Translations under genes and position numbers: made by a program
In this document: in pieces, positions 26,589-35,011 of the stretch
Layout: the number at the start of each line of letters is the position of its first letter
How positions within the stretch are numbered: the first letter of the stretch is position 1
Assembly: GCA_046081705.1 (NCBI GenBank)
Contig: JBJTWK010000081.1
Location: 1-64,000, forward strand
DNA from: IMCC26256 sp046081705
Lineage (GTDB): Bacteria > Actinomycetota > Acidimicrobiia > IMCC26256
DNA length: 64,000 bases
Direction: 5' to 3'
Notes under the pieces: model-generated
Seen by the model: only the letters and a program-made list of their open reading frames with translations
Told to the model about the DNA's origin: nothing
Database searches by the model: none

Positions 26589-27374
26589 TCACCCTGCGGG
26601 TTCGATGAGCCCGTAGTGCCCGTCGTAACGCCAGTACACGACGTTGCCCCGCCCGCTGTCGGCGTTGACGAAGAACACGAACGGCACGTCCTCGCCGTCG
26701 AGGAGTTCCTCGGCCGCCTCCACCGTGATGGTCGGCACGGGGACGGGCCGCACCTCGACCTCGGCCACGGTGTCGGGCGCGGCGGCCGAGCCGTCCGACT
26801 CGAGGAGCGCATAGTGGCCGTCGAGCCGCCAGACGACGGCGTCGGCCCCCGTGCGCTCGTCACGGAACAGGAAGAAGTCGTGGTCGAGCGACTCGAGGTC
26901 GAACACCGCCTCGTCGATCGTCTGCTGCGCGACCGTGAACGACTTGTGGCGGATGATCTCCCGCTCCTCGACCGGCCGCACGAAGTGCCGGGGCCGCTCG
27001 GCCGGCACCGAGCCGTGCCGCCACTCCCCCGGGCCGTCGTCCCGATGGCGCATGACGAGCGCGCGCCGACGACTCTCGGACTCGTCGATCCGCCGCCGGA
27101 GCCGGTCGTCGAGGAGGTCGATCGCCTCGAGCATGGCGTCCCCGCCGACGTGGGCCCGGATCGCCTCGCCGTCCCGGTCGATCGTCGCCTCGGCGATGAA
27201 CGGTCGGTCCCGCGCCGGGTCCGGCTCGTGCGTGAGGTGGACGACGGCCCGCCGGGCCGGGGTCGCGCCGTGGCGCAGGGTCTTGTCGATCTTGCGGCGG
27301 GCGTACTCGATCGCATCGGCATCGACGCGACCCTTCGTGACGACGGTGACGTCGATGTCGACGGTCGGCTCCAT
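26589..27374 (-). CDS. hpf: Ribosome hibernation promoting factor, long form with two C-terminal domains
   Basis: This 261-aa protein has an N-terminal S30AE domain (about residues 5-105) with the KIDKTLRHG region that docks at the small subunit. It is followed by two copies of the S30EA C-terminal domain: one ends in VVWRLDGHYALLE, the other in VVYWRYDGHYGLIEP. Tandem C-terminal domains are known from the mycobacterial RafH/Rv0079-type factors linked to stress and hypoxia. It would stabilise idle 70S/100S ribosomes. The ATG at 27374 has AGGGGAGA upstream. The next gene upstream on this strand is a SHOCT protein, separated by a stem-loop. Confidence 0.88.
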   Translation of the reverse strand: MEPTVDIDVTVVTKGRVDADAIEYARRKIDKTLRHGATPARRAVVHLTHEPDPARDRPFIAEATIDRDGEAIRAHVGGDAMLEAIDLLDDRLRRRIDESESRRRALVMRHRDDGPGEWRHGSVPAERPRHFVRPVEEREIIRHKSFTVAQQTIDEAVFDLESLDHDFFLFRDERTGADAVVWRLDGHYALLESDGSAAAPDTVAEVEVRPVPVPTITVEAAEELLDGEDVPFVFFVNADSGRGNVVYWRYDGHYGLIEPAG

Positions 27375-27549
27375 GCGGTCTCCCCTGTTCGACGGCGGAC
27401 ACTCGGACGGGCCGACCCGGCGTGGGGCCCGCGCGACCGTGCTCCGAGTGTGGACCGGTCCTCTCCCACGCGACAAGGGGCCGAAGTCCCCCATCGCGGG
27501 ACCCGGCCGATCCCGCACGGCGCGCCACCGACGGGCCCCGGACGCGACG

Positions 27550-27579
27550 GGCGCCGTCACCCCGGAGGGCGACGGCGCC
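27550..27579 (-). terminator. Stem-loop downstream of the SHOCT gene
   Basis: GGCGCCGTC (27550-27558) pairs with GACGGCGCC (27571-27579); an inner CCC/GGG extends the stem past one mismatch. It is located 25 bp after the stop of the SHOCT-domain gene and upstream of hpf. Confidence 0.6.
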
Positions 27580-27604
27580 GACGTCGACGGACGGATCCGG
27601 TGGA

Positions 27605-27994
27605 TCAGCCGAGGAGCTTGGCCTTCTGGGCGTCGAACTCGGCCTGGGTGATGACACCCTTGTCCTTGAGGCCGGCGAGGCGCTCGAGCTCCTCCGCCGC
27701 GCCGCCACCGGACGCCTGGCGGATGTAGTCCTTCATCGCCGCGTCCTGGGCCTTGGCCGCCTCGATGTTGTGCTGGGCCATCTTGCCGCCGCGGGCGATG
27801 AGGTAGATCAGCACCCCGAAGAGCGGCAGGAAGATCACGAAGACGATCCAGAGCGCCTTCGCCACCCCGCCCATGTCGTGGCTGCGGAAGATGTCCATCG
27901 CCACGGAGATGAACAGCCAGATCCAGATGAAGAAGCAGGTGAACCAGAGCATCGCGAACACGACCTCACCGACCTGCCATGCGCCGAGCGTCAT
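27605..27994 (-). CDS. Membrane protein with SHOCT domain
   Basis: This 129-aa protein has two membrane segments, LWFTCFFIWIWLFISVAM and ALWIVFVIFLPLFGVLIYLIA, arranged like the phospholipase D-nuclease N-terminal (PLDc_N) module. A short helical linker leads to a C-terminal SHOCT motif, ELERLAGLKDKGVITQAEFDAQKAKLL. SHOCT domains are thought to promote oligomerisation. I chose the ATG at 27994, which has GAGG upstream; a TTG at 28018 would add 8 charged residues. Function is unknown. Confidence 0.8.
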   Translation of the reverse strand: MTLGAWQVGEVVFAMLWFTCFFIWIWLFISVAMDIFRSHDMGGVAKALWIVFVIFLPLFGVLIYLIARGGKMAQHNIEAAKAQDAAMKDYIRQASGGGAAEELERLAGLKDKGVITQAEFDAQKAKLLG

Positions 27995-28164
27995 ACGGCC
28001 TCGCCTTTCGTCAGACAACCTTCAGGAGCTCTGAGCCTGCCACGCGGAGCCCGCCGGCGTGGGGAGGGTTCGATACGTCCCGGTACGCGCACCGGGGCGT
28101 TCCGACCCGACCGCGTCGCCACCCTCGTGCCCGCGCGCTCGAGCGACGGACCGAGCCCGGACGC

Positions 28165-28201
28165 GACGAGCGGCCCCGGGTCGGGTCCGGGGCCGCTCGT
28201 C
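28165..28201 (-). terminator. Strong stem-loop downstream of the secreted glycosidase
   Basis: A perfect 14-bp stem, GACGAGCGGCCCCG at 28165-28178 and its complement at 28188-28201, encloses a 9-nt loop. It starts 17 bp after the glycosidase stop. It has no T-run, as is common in GC-rich actinobacteria. Confidence 0.75.
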
Positions 28202-28218
28202 CGTGCCGTCGGGTCGGG

Positions 28219-29652
28219 CTACCAGGCGAGGGCGGCCTGGTTCTTCACCACTGCGCCGGCAGGCTTCAGCACGCCGTTGGCGTCGTAGAGCCCGAAGGTC
28301 ATCTCCGCCGCGTTGGTGGCGGACTGGCCGTCCTTGATGGTGTGGAAGAACGCCACCTGGATCGGGGTACCTGCGGTGCGCATCTGGGAGATGCCGGTCA
28401 GGTAGTCCCGGTACATCTGCTCCTGGCTGGCGAGCGTGTACGCCGAACCGTTGTACAGGTTGGTGCCGTTGCCCGAGGGTGCCCCGAGCTCGGTGAGCCA
28501 CACACCCCGGTCGTAGCCGCGGGCCTTGGCCACCGCGTACACGTCCTGCGTGGCGAGGAAGGCGTTCCAGTCCCGACGGGTCGGGTAGGCGCAGCGGAGC
28601 GGCGAGTCGCAGTTGTAGGCGTAGCCGTGGTGGGCGATGGCCGAGCCCTGCTTCATCCGACCGTCGGAGTTGGCGAGGGTCTTGTCCATGAGCTCCTGGG
28701 GCAGGCGGGGCGAGGACTCCGGGGACCAGCCCGAGTTCATCACCGGGATCGTGGTCGACTTGGCCCGGATCGCCGCCACCGTGGCGTCGAAGTACCGGGC
28801 CTGCGAGACACCGGTGGTGTCGGGCGAACCCGTGCCGTTGTAGTTGTAGAACGGCATGTGGTTCCACTCGTTGCCGACCTCGATGGCGTCGACACCCTTG
28901 TCCACCCACGAAGCGCAGTAGGTGGCGAAGCTGGCCACGTCGGTCGTGGTGCCGCTGTAGGTGTGTCCACCCTTCTGGCAGGCCTGGAGCACCTTGAGGC
29001 CCTTGGAGTGGGCGTAGGTGATGAGGTTCTGGTCGAAGCCCCAGCCGGACTCGACCGACATGCGGATCCACTTCACACCGAGCGCCGCGGTCTTGTCGAT
29101 GTACTCCGGCGTGAGCACCATCATCGACACGCCCATGTGGTCGCCCCACGTGCCCGTGGTGGTCGGCGGGGTCGTGGTCGTCGTGGTGGCGGGCGGGGCC
29201 GTGGTGGTCGTGGTGGCCGGCGGGGCCGTCGTCGTGGTGGTGACGACCGTCGAACCCGCGCTCGAGTTGGCGACCGTCACGTTGATGGCCGGCGAGCGGT
29301 AGGAGCGGCCCTTGGCGCCGGTGGCGGTCGCCGCGATCTGGTGGGAGCCGTTGGCGACCCGGGTCGAGTCCCAGGCCAGCGACCACCCGGCGGCCGTGCG
29401 GGTCGCGTTCCCGAGGCTCACCCCGTCGACCTCGAAAGTCACGCTGGCCGGGGCCCAGGTCCCGTAGGTGCCCTCGCCCCCGTCGCTGACGAGGGTGACG
29501 GCGCCGCTCACGGTGGCGCCCATCGCGGGGCTCGTGACCTTGACGCTCGGGCCGCTGCGCGCCGCACCGGCGGAGAGGGCCGGGGCGGCGATCGCGGCGA
29601 CGGTGGCGACGGCGAGGGTGGTGCGGATGATGTGCTTGCGAGCGAGGCGCAT
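28219..29652 (-). CDS. Secreted glycoside hydrolase-like protein (GH-A clan type TIM barrel)
   Basis: This 477-aa exported protein has a signal peptide (basic start, then a hydrophobic stretch to ALSAGA near residue 30). An Ig-like domain (about 33-125) precedes a Thr/Pro linker (about 136-167). The barrel-type catalytic domain has the clan GH-A acid/base pattern NE in EVGNEWN (Glu262) and a likely nucleophile Glu388 in WLTELGAP. This fits GH5/GH39-like cellulases, xylosidases or related enzymes; I cannot choose the family or substrate. I take the ATG at 29652, because the signal peptide then has a normal length. A GTG at 29688 would add 12 polar residues. Confidence 0.75.
   Translation of the reverse strand: MRLARKHIIRTTLAVATVAAIAAPALSAGAARSGPSVKVTSPAMGATVSGAVTLVSDGGEGTYGTWAPASVTFEVDGVSLGNATRTAAGWSLAWDSTRVANGSHQIAATATGAKGRSYRSPAINVTVANSSAGSTVVTTTTTAPPATTTTTAPPATTTTTTPPTTTGTWGDHMGVSMMVLTPEYIDKTAALGVKWIRMSVESGWGFDQNLITYAHSKGLKVLQACQKGGHTYSGTTTDVASFATYCASWVDKGVDAIEVGNEWNHMPFYNYNGTGSPDTTGVSQARYFDATVAAIRAKSTTIPVMNSGWSPESSPRLPQELMDKTLANSDGRMKQGSAIAHHGYAYNCDSPLRCAYPTRRDWNAFLATQDVYAVAKARGYDRGVWLTELGAPSGNGTNLYNGSAYTLASQEQMYRDYLTGISQMRTAGTPIQVAFFHTIKDGQSATNAAEMTFGLYDANGVLKPAGAVVKNQAALAW
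29152..29247 (-). repeat. Thr/Pro-rich linker repeat inside the glycosidase gene
   Basis: Two near-identical copies of a unit coding for TAPPATTTT, followed by a diverged third, encode the linker between the Ig-like and catalytic domains. The T-tract linker is likely flexible and a possible site of O-mannosylation. Confidence 0.7.
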
Positions 29653-29896
29653 GGCGATCGCCTTCTTCCTGGTAGTCGTTGCGGACACCAGGGGTTTCGA
29701 CGGATCGGCCCCACCGCCTCGAGCGTGCGGGGGCGAGTTGATGCGGCGTTGTGCGAAGGCGCGTGCGTCGACACGCGGCTGGGACCGACGTCCCGGGACC
29801 TAGGTCCCGCGGTGCGCCGGATCGGGTCGGACGAGCGGGTCGGAGGGCCCAAGGCGCGATCGGCCTGGTCGGGTCCGCCGCGCGAGGTCGCGGGCG

Positions 29897-30859
29897 TCAG
29901 CGGTCGGCGGCGACCCGGAAGCCGAGGTTCCCGACGCTCGCGTCGGGGGTGTTCGCGCCGCGAGCGTCCACGCGGTACCGACGGCAGTACGACGCGTGGC
30001 ACAGGTAGGAACCACCGCGCATGACGCGGCGCTCACCGACCGCCGGACCCGTCGGGTCCCGTCGATCGGCCGCGGTGTAGGCGTCGCGGTCGAACCAGTC
30101 CGCGCACCACTCCCACACGTTGCCGGTCATCTCGTGGAGTCCGAACCCGTTCGGTGGGTACGACCCGACGGGTGCGGGACCGGTCCAGCCGTCGGCCCCG
30201 AGGTCGCGGACCGGGAAGTCGCCCTGGAAGACGTTCATCCGATGCTCGCCGTCGGGTTCGAGGTCGTCCCCCCACGGGAAGGCGCAGCCGTCGAGGCCGC
30301 CGCGGGCGGCGTACTCCCACTCGGCCTCGGTCGGCAGCCGGTAGCCGCCCCAGTCGCAGTAGGCCGCGGCGTCCGCCCAGGACACGTGGACGACCGGGGA
30401 CCCGCCCCGACCCGCGAGGTCCGACTGCGGGCCGTCCGGCGTGCGCCAGGTCGCGCCGAACACCTGCCGCCACCACTCGGAGCCGACGACCCCGCGCGTG
30501 TCGGGGAACTCGTCGGGCAGGTGCCCGGCGAAGACGAACGACCACCCGAACCGTTCGGCGTCGGTGACGTGGCCGGTCGCGCCGACGAACACCGCGAACT
30601 CGTCGTTCGTGACCGTGCCGCGCCCGAGGCGGAACGGCGAGAGCTCGACCTCGTGCGCCGGACCCTCCCCGTCGGCCGGGTAGCCGTCGCCGCGGGGGTT
30701 GCCCATCCGGAACGATCCACCCTCGAGGGCGACGAGCGCGGGGCGGACCGAGGAGTCGGACGTGGACCGTGCGCCGTCGATCCGGGCGTCCACGGGGCGC
30801 GGGGACCCGGGGGCCTCCGACCCCGCGTCACGATCGGGTCCGCAGCACGCAGTGCTCAT
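29897..30859 (-). CDS. Formylglycine-generating enzyme (sulfatase-modifying factor)
   Basis: This 320-aa protein oxidises the active-site Cys of sulfatases to formylglycine using copper and oxygen. The two catalytic copper-binding cysteines are present in GGSYLCHASYCRRYRVDAR, at about C287 and C292; these separate true enzymes from the many FGE-domain proteins that lack them. Other family motifs are EGGSFRMGN, VSWADAAAYCDWGGYRLPTEAEWEYAARGG and MTGNVWEWCADW (each only partly needed for recognition). The N-terminus has a CC pair in STACCGP. GAGTCT lies 6 nt before the ATG at 30859. The only sulfatase visible is at 25039-26547, which fits as its client. Confidence 0.93.
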   Translation of the reverse strand: MSTACCGPDRDAGSEAPGSPRPVDARIDGARSTSDSSVRPALVALEGGSFRMGNPRGDGYPADGEGPAHEVELSPFRLGRGTVTNDEFAVFVGATGHVTDAERFGWSFVFAGHLPDEFPDTRGVVGSEWWRQVFGATWRTPDGPQSDLAGRGGSPVVHVSWADAAAYCDWGGYRLPTEAEWEYAARGGLDGCAFPWGDDLEPDGEHRMNVFQGDFPVRDLGADGWTGPAPVGSYPPNGFGLHEMTGNVWEWCADWFDRDAYTAADRRDPTGPAVGERRVMRGGSYLCHASYCRRYRVDARGANTPDASVGNLGFRVAADR

Positions 30860-30949
30860 GGGCCGAGACTCTGCCACCCACGGACACCGTGCGGCGCCGT
30901 CGGGGACACTAGGTTCGTCACTGTCCGGCGGACGACGAGACGAGGCGGG

Positions 30950-31504
30950 ATGCTGGTGCTGCGCAAGACGGTGACGGTGATCGGCGTGGTGGCGATGGGC
31001 CTCGTGCCGTTGGCGTGCTCCTCGAGCGACGACGACGGCGGGTCGGGCACGACGACCACCACGCAGTGCCCGTTCTCGGGCACCACGGAGCCGACCGAGA
31101 CCCCGGGGGGTGCGTCCACCGTCGTCGCCACCCTCCAGGGCGTGGTCCCGCAGGCGAGCGGGTGCATCGACACGATCCGCTTCAACTTCACCCCGGCGAC
31201 CCCGAGCGCCACCGTCGAGTACGCCTCCGGGCCGTTCACGAACACCGAGGGCCAGCCGATCACCATCGAGGGCACGCCGCTCGTGGTCACGTTCACCGGC
31301 GCGACGCTCGGCGATCCGAACGACCCGCAGGCCTACACGGGGAACAACGTCATCATCCCGAAGGCGCTCAACCACGTGCTGCAGGCCACCGTGCAGACGA
31401 ACACCGCCGGCGACATGGCCTGGGTCCTCGACCTCGACTCGAAGCGCCCGTACACGGTCAGTTCGAGCGCGAACCCCGCGTACTTCGTCATCTCGATCGG
31501 CTGA
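30950..31504 (+). CDS. Predicted lipoprotein of unknown function
   Basis: This 184-aa precursor has a signal sequence ending in the lipobox LVPLACS with Cys23. A Ser/Asp/Gly/Thr-rich spacer and a beta-rich domain of about 130 residues follow. The C-terminal part, including TIRFNFTP, ends in PAYFVISIG, a pattern like the AMIN-like domains of actinobacterial lipoproteins. The ATG at 30950 has GAGGCGG upstream, and TAGGTT further upstream is a possible -10. It is not obviously linked to FGE, which it faces divergently, or to the liv operon. The domain call is tentative. Confidence 0.65.
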   Translation: MLVLRKTVTVIGVVAMGLVPLACSSSDDDGGSGTTTTTQCPFSGTTEPTETPGGASTVVATLQGVVPQASGCIDTIRFNFTPATPSATVEYASGPFTNTEGQPITIEGTPLVVTFTGATLGDPNDPQAYTGNNVIIPKALNHVLQATVQTNTAGDMAWVLDLDSKRPYTVSSSANPAYFVISIG

Positions 31505-31577
31505 GCACCGACCCGCGCTCCGCAGCGCCGTCGATGGTCCCGGGCGGTCCCCCGGGAGCCCGGGTAGGTTCCTCGCC

Positions 31578-32330
31578 GTGACGGGGGCGGGCGCGCCAGC
31601 GCGGTTGACGGTCGACGAGGTCCGGGTCGAGTTCGGCGGCATCGTGGCCCTCGCCAACCTCTCCTTCACGGTCGAGGCCGGACAGATCTGTGCCCTCATC
31701 GGGCCGAACGGTGCCGGCAAGACCACGCTCTTCAACTGCGTGAGCCGGCTCTACGAACCGACGGCCGGGAGGATCCGGTTCGGCGACACCGACCTCCTGG
31801 GCGAACCCGCTCACCGGATCGCGACGCACGGCATCACGCGCACGTTCCAGAACCTCGCGCTCTTCCCGGCGCTCACCGTCCTCGAGAACGTCATGCTCGG
31901 CGCGCACGCCACGCGCGAGCGGGAGCGGGCCCGGCGCGGGCAGGCGCTCGAGATGCTCGACCGCCTCGGCCTGGCCGATCTCGCACCCCACCATGCCGCC
32001 GGACTCCCGTACGGGACCCTCAAGCGCGTCGAACTCGCGCGAGCGCTCGCGGCGCGGCCGAGGATGCTCATGCTCGACGAGCCCGCGGCCGGTCTGACCC
32101 ACTCGGAGGTCGACGAGCTCGCCGAGCTCATCCGGGTGCTCCACGCCGAACTCGAGATGTCGGTGCTGCTCGTCGAGCACCACATGCAGATGGTCATGGC
32201 CATCTCCGAGAAGATCGTCGTGCTCGACTTCGGTTCGAAGATCGCCGAGGGGACGCCGACCGACATCAGCGGCGACGCCCGGGTCATCGAGGCCTACCTC
32301 GGCCACCCCGACGATCAGGAGGGCGCGTGA
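31578..32330 (+). CDS. livG: Branched-chain amino acid ABC transporter ATP-binding protein LivG
   Basis: This 250-aa ATPase has Walker A GPNGAGKTT, the LivG hallmark RTFQNLALFPALTVLENV, a weakly conserved signature region (LPYGTLKRVELARALAARP), Walker B LMLDEPAAGL and a VEHHM switch. GTG at 31578 follows TAGGTT with 7 nt between, so the operon is probably transcribed leaderless from here. It overlaps livF by 4 nt. Sugar-type ATPases are excluded by the LivG hallmark and the neighbours. Confidence 0.95.
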   Translation: MTGAGAPARLTVDEVRVEFGGIVALANLSFTVEAGQICALIGPNGAGKTTLFNCVSRLYEPTAGRIRFGDTDLLGEPAHRIATHGITRTFQNLALFPALTVLENVMLGAHATRERERARRGQALEMLDRLGLADLAPHHAAGLPYGTLKRVELARALAARPRMLMLDEPAAGLTHSEVDELAELIRVLHAELEMSVLLVEHHMQMVMAISEKIVVLDFGSKIAEGTPTDISGDARVIEAYLGHPDDQEGA

Positions 32331-33034
32331 GCCTGCTCGAGGTGCGTGCGCTGCGCGCCCGGTACGGACCGGTCGAGGTCCTGCGCGGCATCGACTTCGT
32401 GGTCGAGGACGGTGAGGTCGTCGTCATCCTCGGGGCGAACGGGTCGGGCAAGACGACCACGTTGCGGGCCCTGAGCGGGATGGTCGAGACCTCGGGTGAG
32501 GTCGACTTCGACGGGCGCTCCATCGCCGGGGCCCGCCCCGAGCAGGTGGCGCGCGCGGGCATCGCCCACGTCCCGCAGGGTCGGGGGACCATCACCGACC
32601 TCACGGTCGAGGAGAACCTCCGCCTCGGCGCCTACACCCGCAAGGACGAGGAGGTCGCGGCCGACATCGAGCGCTGGTACAGCGTGTTCCCGCGCCTCGC
32701 CGAACGGCGGCAGCAGCAGGCCGGCGGCATGAGCGGCGGGGAGCAGCAGATGCTCGCCATCGCCCGAGCGATGATGGCGCGTCCCCGCCTCGTGCTCCTC
32801 GACGAGCCCTCCCTCGGCCTCGCCCCGATCATCACCCAGGGCCTGTTCCGGACCCTCGGCGAAATGAACCGCGACCTCGGCACCTCGATGCTCGTGGTCG
32901 AGCAGAACGCGACGCTCGCGTTGGCGATCGCCGACCGGGGCTACGTGCTCGAGACCGGCGAGATCGTGGTCACGGGCACCGCCGCCGACCTCGCCGGCAA
33001 CGACGACGTCCGCAAGGCGTACCTGGGCATCTGA
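32327..33034 (+). CDS. livF: Branched-chain amino acid ABC transporter ATP-binding protein LivF
   Basis: This 235-aa ATPase has Walker A GANGSGKTT, the LivF-type HVPQGRGTITDLTVEENL, signature MSGGEQQMLAIARAM, Walker B LVLLDEPSLGL and VEQN instead of a switch His. That VEQN is a LivF trait. GTG at 32327 overlaps the livG stop; its own stop overlaps the livH ATG by one base. It forms the ATPase pair with LivG. Confidence 0.95.
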   Translation: MSLLEVRALRARYGPVEVLRGIDFVVEDGEVVVILGANGSGKTTTLRALSGMVETSGEVDFDGRSIAGARPEQVARAGIAHVPQGRGTITDLTVEENLRLGAYTRKDEEVAADIERWYSVFPRLAERRQQQAGGMSGGEQQMLAIARAMMARPRLVLLDEPSLGLAPIITQGLFRTLGEMNRDLGTSMLVVEQNATLALAIADRGYVLETGEIVVTGTAADLAGNDDVRKAYLGI

Positions 33035-33915
33035 TGACCGTCTTCCTGAGTCAGATCATGAACGGGATCCAGAACGGCGTGATCTACGCGTCGCTCGGGC
33101 TCGCCATCGTGCTCATCTTCCGCACCACGGGCATCCTCAACTTCGCCCAGGGCGAGATGGCGCTGTTCTCGACCTACATCACGTGGGAACTCACCCGGCT
33201 CGGCCTGCCGGTCTGGCTGGCCATCATCGTGTCGATGACGATCGCGTTCATCGGTGGTGCGCTCATCGAGCGCATCGTCATCCGGCCGTTCGAGTCATCC
33301 TCCCCGCTCGTGCTCGTGATCGTGACGATCGGCCTGTTCCTCACGTTCAACGCGCTCGCCCAACTCCTCTTCGGCGTCGAGGCCAAGGCGCTGCCGCGCG
33401 CCTACCCCGACCGCAACTGGCTCATCGGTGGCGTGAGCCTCCGATCCGACACGCTCGTCCTCATCGGCGTGCTCGCCGTCGAGTGCCTGCTGCTCTGGGC
33501 CCTGCTCCAGCGCACGAAGATCGGCCTCGCCCTCCGTTCCGTCGCGTCGAACGCCGAGTCCGCCCGGCTCCTCGGCGTGTCCGCCGCGACGATGCTCATG
33601 CTCGGCTGGGGTCTCGCAGCGGCACTCGGGTGCCTCGCCGGCGCGCTCGTCGTCCCGACGACCAGCGGGCTGACCGCCGGCTCGATGCAAGGCATCCTCG
33701 TGTTCGCATTCGCCGGCGTCGCACTCGGCGGGTTCGACAGCCCGATCGGCGCGGTGGTCGGCGGCCTCATCATCGGGATCGTCGACGCGCTGACCCGCCA
33801 GTACATCCCGGCGCTCACCGGCATCGAGATCATCGTGCCGTTCGGCCTCATCCTCGTCGTGCTGCTCATCCGACCCCAGGGGCTCTTCGGGCACGTCAAG
33901 GTGGAGCGCGTCTGA
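33034..33915 (+). CDS. livH: Branched-chain amino acid ABC transporter permease LivH
   Basis: This 293-aa integral membrane protein has about eight segments. LivH traits are MNGIQNGVIYASLGLAIVLIFRTTGILNFAQGEMAL at the start (the NFAQGEM box is diagnostic) and GLAAALGCLAGAL with ALGGFDSPIGAVVGG near the end. It forms the channel with LivM. Confidence 0.95.
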   Translation: MTVFLSQIMNGIQNGVIYASLGLAIVLIFRTTGILNFAQGEMALFSTYITWELTRLGLPVWLAIIVSMTIAFIGGALIERIVIRPFESSSPLVLVIVTIGLFLTFNALAQLLFGVEAKALPRAYPDRNWLIGGVSLRSDTLVLIGVLAVECLLLWALLQRTKIGLALRSVASNAESARLLGVSAATMLMLGWGLAAALGCLAGALVVPTTSGLTAGSMQGILVFAFAGVALGGFDSPIGAVVGGLIIGIVDALTRQYIPALTGIEIIVPFGLILVVLLIRPQGLFGHVKVERV

Positions 33916-34982
33916 TGGCCGATCGCGGGCACCGGCAGCGTCTGATCATCGGCTCGGTGATCGGGGTCGCGATCCTCGGGTACCTGCTCTGGTTCCCGCA
34001 GCAGCAGGCGCCGGCCGACGTCCGCCTCTGGACGACGGCGCTCTACTTCGGGATCGCAGCCATGGGTCTCAACCTGCTGACCGGGTACAACGGGCAGGTC
34101 TCGATCGGCCACGGCGCGTTCTTCGGGATCGGCGCGTACACGACCGCGATCCTCGTGAGCGACCACGGGTGGTCCCTCGTCGCCACGATCCCCGTCGCCG
34201 CCGCCCTCGCCTTCGTGGTCGGGGTGGCCGTCGGCGTCCCGGCGCTGCGCGTCAAGGGCCTGTACCTCGCGCTCGTGACGCTCGGGCTCGCCGTCGTGTT
34301 CCCGGACCTCACGAAGAAGTTCGTCCGGGGCGTCGGCGGCACGAACCTCGTCCGGGTGCCGTCGGCCTCCCTGCAGCCCCCGGCCTGGGTCCCCGGCGGC
34401 CTCGCGTCCGACCAGTGGGGCTTCTACCTCGCCCTGACCGTCTCGCTGCTGCTCCTGCTCGGCGTGTGGCTCCTCGTGCGCGGACGGTTCGGGCGCGCGC
34501 TCATCGCCGTGCGCGACCACGAGGCCGCCGCCACGACGGTCGGCGTCAACCTCGCCCGCACGAAGGTCCTGGCGTTCGCCCTGAGCGCGCTGTACGCCGG
34601 CGTGGCCGGCTCGCTCTCTGTGCAGGTGACCGGCATCGCGAACGCGGAGAAGATCGGCACCTTCAACCTGTCCATCCTGTTCCTCGTCGCCGTGGTGATC
34701 GGCGGGACCGCAACCGTCGTCGGCCCGCTCATCGGCGGCTTCCTCGTCGTGATGATCCAGGAGTGGACGACGGACTTCGTGGCCGATCCGCCCGTCCTGG
34801 CCGATTTCCTCAGCGGGAAAGAGGTGCTGTCCCCCGCTATCTTCGGCGTGCTGCTCATCGTCCTGATGTACTTCCTGCCGGACGGGATCGTCGGCGGCTT
34901 CCGGCGCCTGCTCCGCCGGTTCGTCACGCGCCGCCGCGATCCGACCGGACCCGAGCCCCTCACCGCACCCGTCCCCACCTGA
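33915..34982 (+). CDS. livM: Branched-chain amino acid ABC transporter permease LivM
   Basis: This 355-aa permease has the LivM signatures NLLTGYNGQVSIGHGAFFGIGAY, YLALVTLGLA and RDHEAAATTVGVN. The conserved GGTATVVGPLIGG is near the C-terminus, and the end is a basic tail. The ATG at 33915 shares its A with the livH stop, which shows tight coupling. About ten membrane segments are visible. Confidence 0.95.
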   Translation: MADRGHRQRLIIGSVIGVAILGYLLWFPQQQAPADVRLWTTALYFGIAAMGLNLLTGYNGQVSIGHGAFFGIGAYTTAILVSDHGWSLVATIPVAAALAFVVGVAVGVPALRVKGLYLALVTLGLAVVFPDLTKKFVRGVGGTNLVRVPSASLQPPAWVPGGLASDQWGFYLALTVSLLLLLGVWLLVRGRFGRALIAVRDHEAAATTVGVNLARTKVLAFALSALYAGVAGSLSVQVTGIANAEKIGTFNLSILFLVAVVIGGTATVVGPLIGGFLVVMIQEWTTDFVADPPVLADFLSGKEVLSPAIFGVLLIVLMYFLPDGIVGGFRRLLRRFVTRRRDPTGPEPLTAPVPT

Positions 34983-35011
34983 TCCCTCCACCACCCACGA
35001 AAGGAAGCACC

